Positions 12,801 to 24,800 of a stretch of DNA of 64,000 nt are shown piece by piece. The translations under genes and the position numbers were made by a program. The DNA comes from Bombyx mori. Its lineage: Eukaryota > Arthropoda > Insecta > Lepidoptera > Bombycidae. Position 1 is the stretch's first letter. Each line of letters opens with the position of its first letter. The stretch is from contig NC_085123.1 in the NCBI RefSeq assembly GCF_030269925.1, forward strand, positions 8,928,001 through 8,992,000, in the 5' to 3' direction. The notes beneath the pieces are model-generated. The model was not told the origin of the DNA. It was given only the letters and a program-made list of their open reading frames with translations, and ran no database searches.

Positions 12801-15800
12801 ACGTGAAGTTGGCCTTGTTCGCTGACGACTCGGCCTACTTCTCGTCCTCTCCTTTCCCCTCTGCAGCCATTATGAGGATGCAGAGGCTGTTGGATTTACT
12901 GCCCCAGTGGCTGGACCGTTGGAGAGTCGCGGTCAATGTGGGAAAGACCGCGGCCTTACTCTACGGTCCGGTCCGTATCAGAGTCGTCCCAAAGAAACTC
13001 AGCCTCCGAGGTGTGAATATCGAGTTCAGGACCACGGTCCGGTATCTCGGATGCGACATCGACCGCTCTTTGAGCATGGTCGCGCACGTCAACCGAGTCA
13101 TCGGTCAGGCTCGCGCGGCCATGTTCTTGTTGCGGCCGGTGTTTGCGTCCGGGCTTCCGACCAGGACCAGACTCGCCATTTACAAGACATACGTCCGTTC
13201 CCGCCTCACATACGCTGCTGAGGCCTGGTATCACCTGTTGTCGCCGTCCCAGCGATCTAGGTTCCAGGCCCAGCAGAGTCTTTCCCTCCGCATTATCGTC
13301 GGGGCCGGGCAGTACGTCAGAAATGACGTTATTGCCCGGGACCTAGGTGTGGAGTTTGTGACTAGGCTCGCCCGTAATATGTACGAGCGAGCCGAAAACG
13401 GGCCCCATGAGCATCTCCACAACATAGCCCCGCTGCACGCCAGACCACCGGATGGTACGGCGTTGCCGCGGGAGCTATTGGTACCCCCGACGATCGTTCG
13501 GAGATAAAGCTCCTCGCCGGCTGTGAGGCCGGGGAGGACCTATGAGCGCCCCTCTCGGAGCTGAGTTTCATCAGCCTCTAGTCCCACGCCTCTTGCCCGT
13601 TTGGCGGGTCCCCCGTAAGGGGACCGCGGCTGCACCTCGTAGGTGCAGCCTCATTTCCATTAGGGGCTCTGACCCCACCCCCCACCCCCTTTTGGGATGG
13701 GGTATTCACACCCGCTACAGTCCTCCCTCCCATCAAAAATTGTAACAATGGGGAGAGGGGGGAGGACTCTAGCGAGGAGCGCGGCTTACTCTCTCCCCCA
13801 TTTTAGGTTAGATTAGGCTATGTTAGGTTAGATTAGGGTTAGGTTTAGGCGTGACGGCGCGCGCGGTCCCGGCACTCCACGGAGTGCAGGAACGGCGCGC
13901 TGCCGTCACTTAGATGTAAGTTAGATTAAGTTAGGTCTACCTTAGGTTAAGTTAGGATAAGATTAAATTGTAAAAAAAAAAAAAAAAAATGGAGGAGAGC
14001 AGCAGGCGCCCCCTGATGAAGAGTAGAAGAGAAGAAAGGAAGAGGATGAAGAAGTAGATGATGAAGATGAAGAAGAGAAGAAAGAAGTCGTCCCACCAAT
14101 CCCTTCGAGCCTGCTACATACCATCCCGCAGCGCATCACCCCTGCCTTATTAGGCAGGGAGCTACATGTCCGGGCAGAGGGGTTTCCCTGAGGCCCGCTC
14201 CGTGCCCCCCCAAAGGGGGTACGACAACCCCACGACGGCTCGGCGACTTGAGCAATGACCGGCGCTGGGTACGGACGTTCGCGGACTACTCGGCATATTC
14301 ATACGTGATTCGTGATTTGTGATTTGTACTTAATTAAAAATTAGTAAGATAAGGTTAGGCCACTGGCAATTGTTTTTTTATTCATTTCTCACCTCTGATT
14401 CCTAATAATATATATTTTTAAAGATAAGAAGATGTTAGTGATTTTACTATGGCATTCCAATTATGCCGTACCTTTTCTATTGTCTGACACAAGACTAGCC
14501 CTTACATTATAATAATATGTTAAATAATGGGTAGAATTTAAAAGAAATTTAGATCTTTTAGTACTTCAGACCAAATTACGTTGTAAATCATAATATTCTA
14601 AGAATTAACCAATCATAGTTTGGAAGTATATTTCAGTTAATTTTATTTAATTAATTATTATATTATTATTAAAACTGGGAAAAAATTACACAGGGTCACC
14701 TGGTCTCAAATTAGGATTCCCTCCCCTTGTTATGGGTACCAGAGACTGACATACATACTTATATACGTTTAAATTGATACATGTATAAATAATACATAAT
14801 ACATATAATATATACACCCAAACAAAGATCAAACAAACCTGTTCATCATATGAATGTTTGCCCGATGTGGGAATCGAACCCACGACTCTCGGCGTAACAG
14901 TCAGGGCCACTAACTACTGCACCACCGAGTCAGTCAATGTTGGATGGGTATCAAGAGCAAGTTTACTGGTTTTTACTAGTTTTTACTGGTGGTAGGACCT
15001 CTTGTGAGTCCGTACGGGTAGGTACCACGACCCTGCCTATTTCTGCCGTGAAGCAGTAATGCGTTTCGGTTTGAAGGATGGGGCAGCCGTTGTAACTATA
15101 CTTGAGACCTTAGAATTTATATGTCAAGGTGGGTGGCGCATTTACGTTTGTAGATGTCTATGGGCTCCAGTAACCACTTAACACTAGGTGGGCTGTGAGC
15201 TCATCCACCCATCTAAGCAATAAAAAAATAAAAAAGTAGCCTTATTGGCATAAGTAGCGAATAGAAGAAAGAGCGCGAATGTCACCCACCTTAAAACATT
15301 GGGTCAAAATCTCAATTGCATTTTATAACCCGTATCCCACCTGTATGATCTCTGCGTAGCAGAATTTTATTGTTAATTATATTTCTTCCATTGTATAGAG
15401 GGCGTTGACCCGTCAACGCGACGGTAATAAGCTCACCGTTCACCTAGTGTCGAGTGGTTACCGAAGCTCGTAGACATCAAAACATGAATGCCGTTCCTCA
15501 CCTTGAGGCTTGACCTTATCCCTTCCTCGTGGAAGTCATTCGTGAACATTGGTTAAGTACGTATTTAATTAGAAAAAAATGTACCAGCCGGCGGGATTCG
15601 AACACAGGTATCGTTATATCGCTCAATATGACTATATACCGGGCGTTGTAACCTTTAAGCCACGACGACTTCAAACTCGATTTGTTTACTCACTCTTACG
15701 TCAAACGTATTTTGTACATTCAAACATTTAACCACCAGAAAAATTCACAATTTCCAAAACATATCATATATTCTTTATTACTTACTATAAAGTCAATGAT

Positions 15801-18800
15801 TATGTCGAAGATTGCACAAAGTGGGAATGAGTGGCTCGCTCCGGGCATTTCAATATTGCAATAATTGTTAAGTTATAATACTCGTTGTAAAAATGAATAT
15901 TAAAAAAAAAACGTAACAAAAAAAATCTAATATTTAAAAAAAAAGACATGATCGCTGAGTTTCTTGCCAGTTCTTCTCAGGACGGAGGCTAGTTTTTGTG
16001 AATTGGCGGTAGTTCTTTTAGACGTCCAACAAGTATGTACTTTTATGTTGAATAACAATTTTTTGATTTGATTTGATCAAATCAAATTTAATATTTAATT
16101 TAGTATTAGCTCACCGCTTTCTTCAACAGGTTCAATTTTAACTTGCACTTCTTTGTTTACGTATTTTTCCGCGCTTGTTGCTTGTTGAGCTTTTTCCTGC
16201 ATAGATTTTTCGTACTTAGACCGCATCGTCGCCAAGTGATGTCCCATTTCAATGTCTACTGGCTTTATTTTAACTATTTTATGGTTCGATAGCATATCTC
16301 TTAAAGCGTCGTACTTTTGCGGCGTGAGCAGGGGCTTCTTTGTCTTCGTTTCCGGTTCTATGCTCATATTCAATATGTTCTTCGTTAACTTCGAGAGAGG
16401 ATCTCTGTGAATATCGATAAAAGTATCTTTATTATATTTTAATACATACACATAGGCAAGTTTATGCGACATGGAACCAGAAATGGACAAAGAAAAAAAA
16501 ATCTATCGAGCCCAAATGTCGGTGATTTCAACTACTGTTTCTAATGTATTATAGAGTGTTGGCAACTCCAACATTTTAGCATGGAAAATAAAATTATATG
16601 ACTGGCAACATTGTTGATGTCAGTCTCTTCCTGACTTTTTGGCGGGAACGCGAGCAGTGAAGTTGTGTGATTTGTTTTATTTTGTCTATTTAGTGTTTCT
16701 TCAGGTTTAAATGTGTAATAACGGTGGTTTATTAACTGTTTAATATCTGTGAAAGTGCACAAATGTGGGAAAATGAAACAAAGCTGCTGGACGTAACTTC
16801 TCGGGTTCCTCCAAAAAGTCCACTGAAAAAATCTCAGTAAATGACCACCATTTTACTGCGATTATATTTCATCCCATATCATCTCATTTCATTAAATTTC
16901 ATCCCAGTTGATTAATGTCTCAAATTAATCATCTTCATTTCATTTCACTCCATATTATCATTTTTCATAAAATTAAGAATATAAAGTAAAATAAGACATG
17001 ACTTAAAGGTCTTAGTTACCAGGTCATAAAATCTCTTAAAAAAAAAAAAAAAAACAGTCTCTTCCTTTTTTACTTTTCACCGCGAGCGGACGTGTTTTTC
17101 ATATTAATAATATCAAGTGTATGGACATTCAAATAAACCGTATTGCAGCACAAAGCACAAGTTTTCTTTATATCAGCAACCGGCCCATACAGCCCGCACC
17201 AAAACATAGATCTATCCAGAATTTTGAAGATTACAATATCGAATTCTTGGAAAATATAATTGAATTCTTCAAATCGACTGGTGGTAGGACCTCTTGTGAG
17301 ACCGCACGGGTAGATACCACCACCCTGCCTATTTCTGCCGTGAAGTAGAAATGCGTTTCGGTTTGTAGGGTGGGGTAGCCGTTGTAACTATGCTGACACC
17401 TTAGAACTTATATCTCAAAGTGGGTGGCGCACTTACGTTGCAGATGTCTATGGGCTCCAGTAACCACTTAACACCAGGTGGGCTGTGAGCTCGTCCTCCC
17501 ATCTAAGCAATAAAAAAAAACGAATTTAATTTTCGAAGCATTTTATGAATTCTATATATAAACTCACTTGTTCCTAAAAGGAGTGCTTCTCAACAGCGAC
17601 GGAGATTTGCTTAACGGTAATATGTCACATTCCTTGAGTGCATTACGCAGGTTCCTTAAAACGGTCTGTTGTCGGCTCAGGATCTCTTGTTGCTTCACCA
17701 GCGGCTGGTACACGTCGTCCAGTCTTGGACGTATCATGTACTTTCCCTGTCTGAATATTATTGAATAGTTAATTTATTAAAGATGTCGGCTGCATAATGT
17801 GACTTGACTAACATTTTTTTCCTTTTTATTATTAAACACTAATTTGTTATGACCCAGACGTAAGGATACTTGGTCTTAAAGCCGGTATCAGAGTCGAAAA
17901 CACCGAAAAGTAAATATCGCCGTTTTTGACACACGAAGTAGCTAGTTTTATTTCAGCTGTTCCCGCCCTCGAAATAAGAACGATTGGTCTTCGCAGAAAA
18001 GACAGATTGTCGGCACCTAGAGGACTTACAAAGTACCAGTTTTTTTTATTAGAAGAAATCTTTCTAGCCTACTAGATAAGACGATAAGAAGACGCATTGC
18101 AAGACGCAATCCTACGGCAGGTACTGATTTTGTTTATGGCAAATAATATCTAACATTATATAATAATTTAGATTATTATAAAAATCGAACACGTAAAATT
18201 ATTTAATTTACGTAATTACTTGGAGAAGGGCGTTTTGTGACCGTATGGGTGTAGGGATCAACTTGCTTATTTCGGCACAAAGCAATCGCGGATTCGGCTC
18301 TCAAAGATTTTATACAATATAACATATTTGATGTCTCACATCGGATGATGAAATTTACGCTTTAATATCACGAGTTGCAATGGTAAACAAAATTATACTA
18401 GACGAATAAAAGCATCACCCAGTATAAATGCAAAATTTAACTTTAAATTAAAATTTTATATACATATATATATTTTTTTGTAATGTCCTACAACACTTAC
18501 TTGGCATTTGGATCATTCTCGACTATTTCGTTCCATTTATAATCCAGCGCTTTCTGTGCTTGTTCCAGTTGATTCCGCACGTAATAAGCAAGTTTCTTCA
18601 CTGATGCAACTTTTTTTATTGTCAGCGGATCCGCTTGCGTCCATTGTTGTAGATCTTTGGTGCTAAAACATAATAATAGTATTTCGTAGACACATGCTTA
18701 TTACGACAGACACGTGCTTATTAATTATATCAGCTTAATTTATTGTAAAAACAAGCGGAGCCCATAGACATAAATAACGTAAATGCCGCCACCCACCTCG

Positions 18801-21800
18801 AGACATGAGTTGTAAGGTTTCAGTTTTGTAGTACAACGGCTGCCCCACCCTTCAAACCGAAACGCACTACTGCTTCACGCTAGAAATAGGCAGGGCGGTG
18901 GTACCTACCCGAGCGGGCTCACAAGATGTCCTACCACCAGTAAATTTTCTACTTTTACTGCCAAGCCTAGATAATTTTATAGTTTTTCTGATTCCGAAAA
19001 TTTAAGTCAATACTAATGATATTTTTTTATCATACCAAATAATTCCTTAGAGAACGAGACGTCAATGTATTCGTATCAATCACGCGATGCGACTATGCCG
19101 GGGTTCAAGCCCCGCAGACAGAAATAAATTTTTTTTAAGGAAATACGTACGTATCACGTATTCACGAATTACTTCAACAATGAAGAAATAACAGTGTTGT
19201 ATTTTTACTGGTATATTGTGAACCAGCACGGGTGAGTACTACAAATCATCCTATTTCTATCTGCCTGAGGTTAAAACCGCCGTTATCTCTATATATAAAA
19301 ATGAATTGCTATTCGTTAGTCTCGCTAAAACTCGAGAACGGCTGGCCCGATTTGGCTAATTTTGGTCTTAAATTATTCGTGTGGAAGTCCAGGGAAGGTT
19401 TAAAAGGTGAGAAAATATAAAAAAGCTCGGAATTATATAAAAACAAACAATTTTGTTTTTCCTTTGATGTGTCCCCTTGATGTGTCTTTTATTTATCGAT
19501 TGAGGCACTACGAAGTCTGCCGGGTTAGCTAGCACTATATACAATTGAGACTTAGACGTCATATCTAAAAGCGACAGTCGCGTTCAGTAGACTACAATAT
19601 AAAAAAAATTATCTTAACTTACTTAGCATGTGTACGGGCTTCTGCGACTAGAGCGCAGGTGCGGACAAGTTCCAATTTTAGTTGTATTATCGCGCCCCTT
19701 AAGTCTTCCAGTGAACAATCTTTCTTGAGCTGCTCAGAGTCTAGCGAAGTTAAATTGAAATTTGCACTTATAGATTCGATGTCGCGTTGAAGCTGTAAAT
19801 GAAATGAAAAATGACAATAAAATATAGATATACCATGTAAGGGTTTTGGGTCGTTTGACGCAGGGACCATCCACTATGCGAATGTTTTTGCTGGGTAGGT
19901 AGACAGTCTGTAGTGTTTCTTAAGAACAGAAGTTTTTTTTATTGTCCTTGTAACCAGACCGGTATACCTGATGGTGAATGGTTACCATTGCTCATGGTCA
20001 TCAGCAACGCTAGGCGCACAGCCATGCCGCTGTCTACAGCAGAAAGTAGAGGTAACCCGAGAAACTCTCTAGAGGGGAGCTCATTCCAAAGCCAAAAGGA
20101 TCTTTAATTGGCGTACCTTAACTTGAGTTTCCCTCGTTTTAACCATAAACTTGTACAGTTCCATTTGGAAATCGTTAACTTCTTTAACGAGCATGTTCTT
20201 TAATTCTTGGTTAGCTTTCATTTTATTGATTCTCTCTTGTTCTTCTTTTAGCGCAGCGTTCTCCTGTATCTGAGGGGATTGAGGAGTTGGAGCCACTGCC
20301 GCTTTGGGTTGCGGTTGGTGTATTGTTTGGTTGGCGGCAGCCGGTGGTTTGGGTTGAGATAAAGGCTGAAGCTGGAAATTATAAAAAAAAATCGTCAGAG
20401 AGGTACAACAAAAAAGGTTAGGGTAAACCGTACAATTTTGTGCAATTAGTAAATTAAGCTTTCATCGGGTTAAGGGTTTATAAATGTTACATACCTGTTG
20501 TTGCTGTATGGGCGGTGGTGATTTTTTTTCTGGCATTGCTTGACTATTTTGATTCGTTGCAGCTAAAGCAAAGAAATATGTAGAATTTATTTAAACAAAT
20601 TTACTAAAATAAAAAAAAACAATAACTTCCTATGGTTGCATAGTAATATTTCAGTATTTAAATGAAAAATATCTATATACTTGATAATCGCTAAAAACTT
20701 AACATCAATATTTGAAAACATCAATCAAAATTACTGACTTTTACTGGAACATTTTATTTATTATATTGAAAAAAAAAATCGATTACACTTTTATTCATTA
20801 TTTATTCAGGCTCAGGCGGAACGTGACACTTTTTCGTATTTCCAGCCGCTTTTATCGATTTATAAGACGTAACTACTATAAAAAAAAAAAAACTCACCCG
20901 ATCCAAACATTGAAGTAAATTGCGGTTTTGGTACTTTTATTACATTGGATGCACTCAAGCCACTTGTCGGGAGTTGGGGCTGAGCTGCAAAATTGCTAAC
21001 AGCGGGAACAGATGCTGGTGGATTCGGTTGTTGTTGGATGGGCTGAGGGGCCGGAGCTTGTTGGATTACTTGAGGCTGAAAGTTAGTTTCTAATGTCATT
21101 ATATGGCACTAGCCGTTATGGGCATTTAAAATTAACATTATTATTAGGGAGTCCAACATTCGTATAAATATTAGCCTATCCATTAAGTACATGTATTTTC
21201 TACACGGATCAATCGGATGCATGGTTCAGTAGTTATAACGGAACATCCGTAAAAACCACTGTAGATTTATATATTAGTATAGATTTAGCTATGTTCAAAA
21301 TTTTTGCATTTCCTGTTTATTAAATAGGATTTGAATAAGCTGTTACGGACAAGACAGTATGATTATTACATTAGTTCAATTTCGGAAATAAAATAGTGTG
21401 ACTGATAATATTTTTACTAATATCGATATTAAAATACGTAATGTATCATTACTACCTTGGGCTGTACGATAGATACGGTTGAAGCTTCTTCTGGTGTTTC
21501 GCCCGGTATTTCACTGAAATTAAAACGATGGTTTAAGATATATAGCTAAGGCAAAACGATATCATTTATGATAATGTTTATGGAGCAAATTATTGTTCAT
21601 ATTTCGAAGAGCCATAAAAAGTCTTCAAATGGATCTTTCATTAATATGTCGACTGCCATGTTGGTCACCCGTGCCCTACGCGGCGCACTGAAGTCTATTG
21701 TTGATTTCTGTTACTAAGCATCTGGATTGCCTAATCTTTTTTTTTATTTATTGCTGAGATGGGTGGACGAGCTCACAGCCCACCTGGTGTTAAGTGATTA

Positions 21801-24800
21801 CTGGAGCCCATAGACGTCTACAACGCAAATGCGCCACCCGCCTTGAGATACAAGTTCTAAGATCTCAGTATAGTTACAACGGCTGCCCTACCCTTCAAAC
21901 CGAAACGCATTACTGCTTCACGGCAGAAATAGGAGGGTGGTGGTGGTACCTACCCGTGCGGACTCACAAGAAGTCCTCCCACCAGAATCACCGGACAGGG
22001 TGGGGCATGTCGGAGTCGAACCGACTAAAACCTCCTGTCGCTCAACAACCAACGTCCAACCCTCGCATGAGACAGAACTCATGAAAAGGCAAGGGGAGGA
22101 GAGTGAAGCGTTTAGTGCGGAGCACATCTCTCCCATCACCCTCCCCCTCGGGACGCCGGGCCAGCGATCGTCGTCGCCACGACCACCAGCCCTCTCAGTC
22201 GGCAGGCTGTCCGAAGCCCGCCTAGATGGCGCCGGTTTGAATAGGTTATCCTACGAAATACCCCGCTGGGTCAGAACCAGCGTGGGTCGAGGATAGCCGG
22301 CCTTCCATCACCCGGATGCTCTTGCGTAAAACGCGTGCAGAGCAGCTTGCACGTCGTCTTCTTAGGCCCCCTTCGCCGGGCCCCAGACCGACATATGAGG
22401 GGGACCCGAAACACTTAGAGGGCCAGGGCTAGGGCGAGATCCGCCTCCCTGGCCCCCGCTCGACGGCGGCGGGCTTGTGCGTCTCTCACGCGCCCCGCCG
22501 CCTCCTTCTGCGAGATGGTCTGCGAGATGGTCACTCGCAGAAGTCGAGCATCGCCTTCCACGACTCGTCGTTGCCGAGCATCGATGCCACAACACTCGGC
22601 AACGACAAGTCGTTTCCTATTTTTGCGACAAGGACACGGCGCCACCCCTCCCATGCGGGGCAGGCAACGAGCGTGTGCTCCGCCGTGTCCAAGTCGCAAC
22701 CACAATGGTAACACTCTGCCGTCGGCTCGGCTCCGATCCGGTGCAGGAACTCACCGAAGCAACCATGCCCAGTGAGCACCTGCGTGAGCCGGAAAGAGGC
22801 GTCCTCTGTCACGATTCACCCAATCCACAAGAATCGGGCGAATCGCCTCGCCGGTCCTACGACCAGCCGAAGGATCGGCCAGCCGCCTGGACCATGACTC
22901 CAGCCCCACCAGTAACTTACCTTTTTTATTTGTTTTTAATGTATGTTTTATTCTTTAGATCTCTTAAAAATAGATTCATTCTCAGTATTTTCAGATTCAT
23001 CTTTCCCAGTCTTCCAGATATTCCGGGAAGATCGAAAAGAGAGAAATCGACATAATTACTTCAGTGCGCGACGTAGGACACAGACAACATGTTAAGCATA
23101 TATCTTTTTCAAAGTGTAGACGATAAATTACAAAATAGACTTTGTATGTTAAATGTCTGTAAAATCACGGAACTACAAGATGACGTTACTGTGAGGACAA
23201 CCCTGAAATTTTTAAAGCGGCAATTTTCCTTTTTTGTTTTGTCCTCATTATATTTATTTGTATTGTAAAATATGAATAGTTGAATTTTTAAATTATATAT
23301 AAATGTTGATATGAAGTTTGAACTTTTGAAACGTTTTTTTTTTTATTGCTTAGATGTGTGGACGAGCTCACAGCCCACCTGGTGTTAAGTGGTTACTGGA
23401 GTCCATTGACAACTACAACGTAAATGCGCCACACACCTTGAGATATAGTTCTAAGGTCTCAGTATAGTCACAACGGCTGTCCCACCCTTCAAACCGAAAC
23501 GCATTACTGCTTCACGGCAGAAATAGGCGGGTAACGGTGGTAACTACCCGTGCGGACTCACAAGAGGTCCTACCACCAGTAAAAAACTTCGAATAACTTG
23601 AGATTTTATTGCTTATTTCTGCTAGGAAGCAGTACTTCGTTTCGGTTTGAAGGACGGGGCAGGCGTTGTAACTATACTGAGAAGATAGAACTTATATCTC
23701 AAGGTGGCCGCACTTACATTGTAGATGTCTATGGGCTCCAGTAACCATTTAACACCAGATGGGCTCTGAGCTCGGCCACCCATATAAGCAATAAAACAAA
23801 AAATAATGCTATTGAAATGAATACCGTTATAAATTATAATTTAATGAACTATTGCTATGCTATTGCTATTTACCCTATATTGTATCATCATATAAACAAC
23901 AAAACATTAGCGTGAAACAATCAACAATAAGTGAAATTTCGTCAAGGCCTTCAGAGCTTTGGCGTTAAACATTGGATATATAAATATTTAACACTAGCCT
24001 CGCCCTGCTGCGTCACCCGCAGTTATTGTCGTACCGCGCGCGACATGGCGGGTTTCGCCTATCAATAATAAACTTTAATGTTTTCGAAGCGAAGCGAGGG
24101 TGGGTCGCTATTCAATAATAAAATTTAATGTTTCCGAAGCGAAGCGAGGGCGGGTCGCTAGTAAGAAATAAAATAGCTAAAAATAAAAAGACAACTTTTC
24201 ATCTTGTGATATGTGGCCATCCTTATATATTACGTACAGCGGGTGACGCCGCGGGGCGAAGCTAGTTCAAAAAAAAGTAGCCAAGTTACTACTTATATCA
24301 TCAGCTACCTATTGAAACCTATTGAACCTTGTGAAAGTCTCATCAAAATCGGTGCAGGTGTTCCAGAGATTAGCCGGAACAAACAGACAGACAGCCAGGC
24401 AGACAAAAATTGTAACAAAAGTTATTTTGGTGTATATATATTCATATGCATGTAGTAAAAAGCTGTTATTTCAATACTACAGACACTCTAATTTTATTTA
24501 TATGTATAGATTAAATACACTTGAAAACAATAACTTATTTATAATATTTTATTATCATTACCTCGTTAACGATGATGCGGGTAACGTGAATTGCTGAGGT
24601 GGGGCACAAACTTGAGGGGCTCCTCGATTCAAGTTCACAATATTGAATATTGTTAGAAGACCAGATTGTGAAACGATCAGCAGGGACGGCATGTATGGAA
24701 GCGTTTCATTCTCACCTGTACACAATATTGAGTTAAGTTATTAATTTTAGAACACGATTATTTTATTGTATACATTTCTTACGGGCCTGTTAATGGTTTT

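Larger units (their letters stand above)
12420..13990 (+). mobile_element. Jockey-clade LINE, internally or 5'-deleted, with long GC-rich 3' region
   Basis: The body is the reverse-transcriptase ORF at 12617-13507, followed by a GC-rich 3' UTR and a poly-A at about 13972-13989. Upstream, 12440-12530 holds a TATATAAGG box and GC-rich sequence that may be the element's own 5' end joined to an internal ORF position, suggesting internal deletion. GC content is sharply above the AT-rich intron. Same-family sequence may continue to about 14345. Confidence 0.65.
16115..21513 (-). other. Nup214: Nup214 linker, coiled-coil block and conserved LTPQKYDALRDML region (exons 10-17)
   Basis: Exons 10-12 encode a Pro/Gln-rich linker that includes one FG (SMFGSG). 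Exons 13-16 are charged and heptad-like, with no glycine or proline over long runs (for example EEQERINKMKANQELKNML), as expected for the helical region that pairs with Nup88 and Nup62. Exon 17 carries LTPQKYDALRDMLSNHKIVK, a stretch I regard as characteristic of metazoan Nup214. Exon 16 ends in phase 2 (AA|GTGAGT), and only that choice joins exon 17 in its long open frame. Confidence 0.85.
21645..23091. mobile_element. Decayed piggyBac-like MITE split by nested insertions
   Basis: The left remnant 21645-21737 (GTGCCCTACGCGGCGCACTG, TAAGCATCTGGATTGCCTAA) and right remnant about 22960-23091 (CAGATATTCCGGGAAGATCG, CAGTGCGCGACGTAGG) match the two ends of the element at 6876-7456. TTAA lies at 21641-21644 and 23092-23095. 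The middle is replaced by Bm1 and an R1-like LINE. Confidence 0.65.

Noticed and set aside
12525..13745. Several other-frame ORFs around the Jockey RT
   Set aside because: GC-rich shadows; only the frame at 12617-13507 carries RT motifs.
14686..14910. 74-codon minus ORF
   Set aside because: Lies across the tRNA-headed SINE; not a gene.
16405..16490. Extension of the Nup214 exon 17 frame upstream of 16404 to an apparent ATG
   Set aside because: A 3' splice site (ATTCACAG) at 16405-16406 and the phase-2 end of exon 16 show this stretch is intron.
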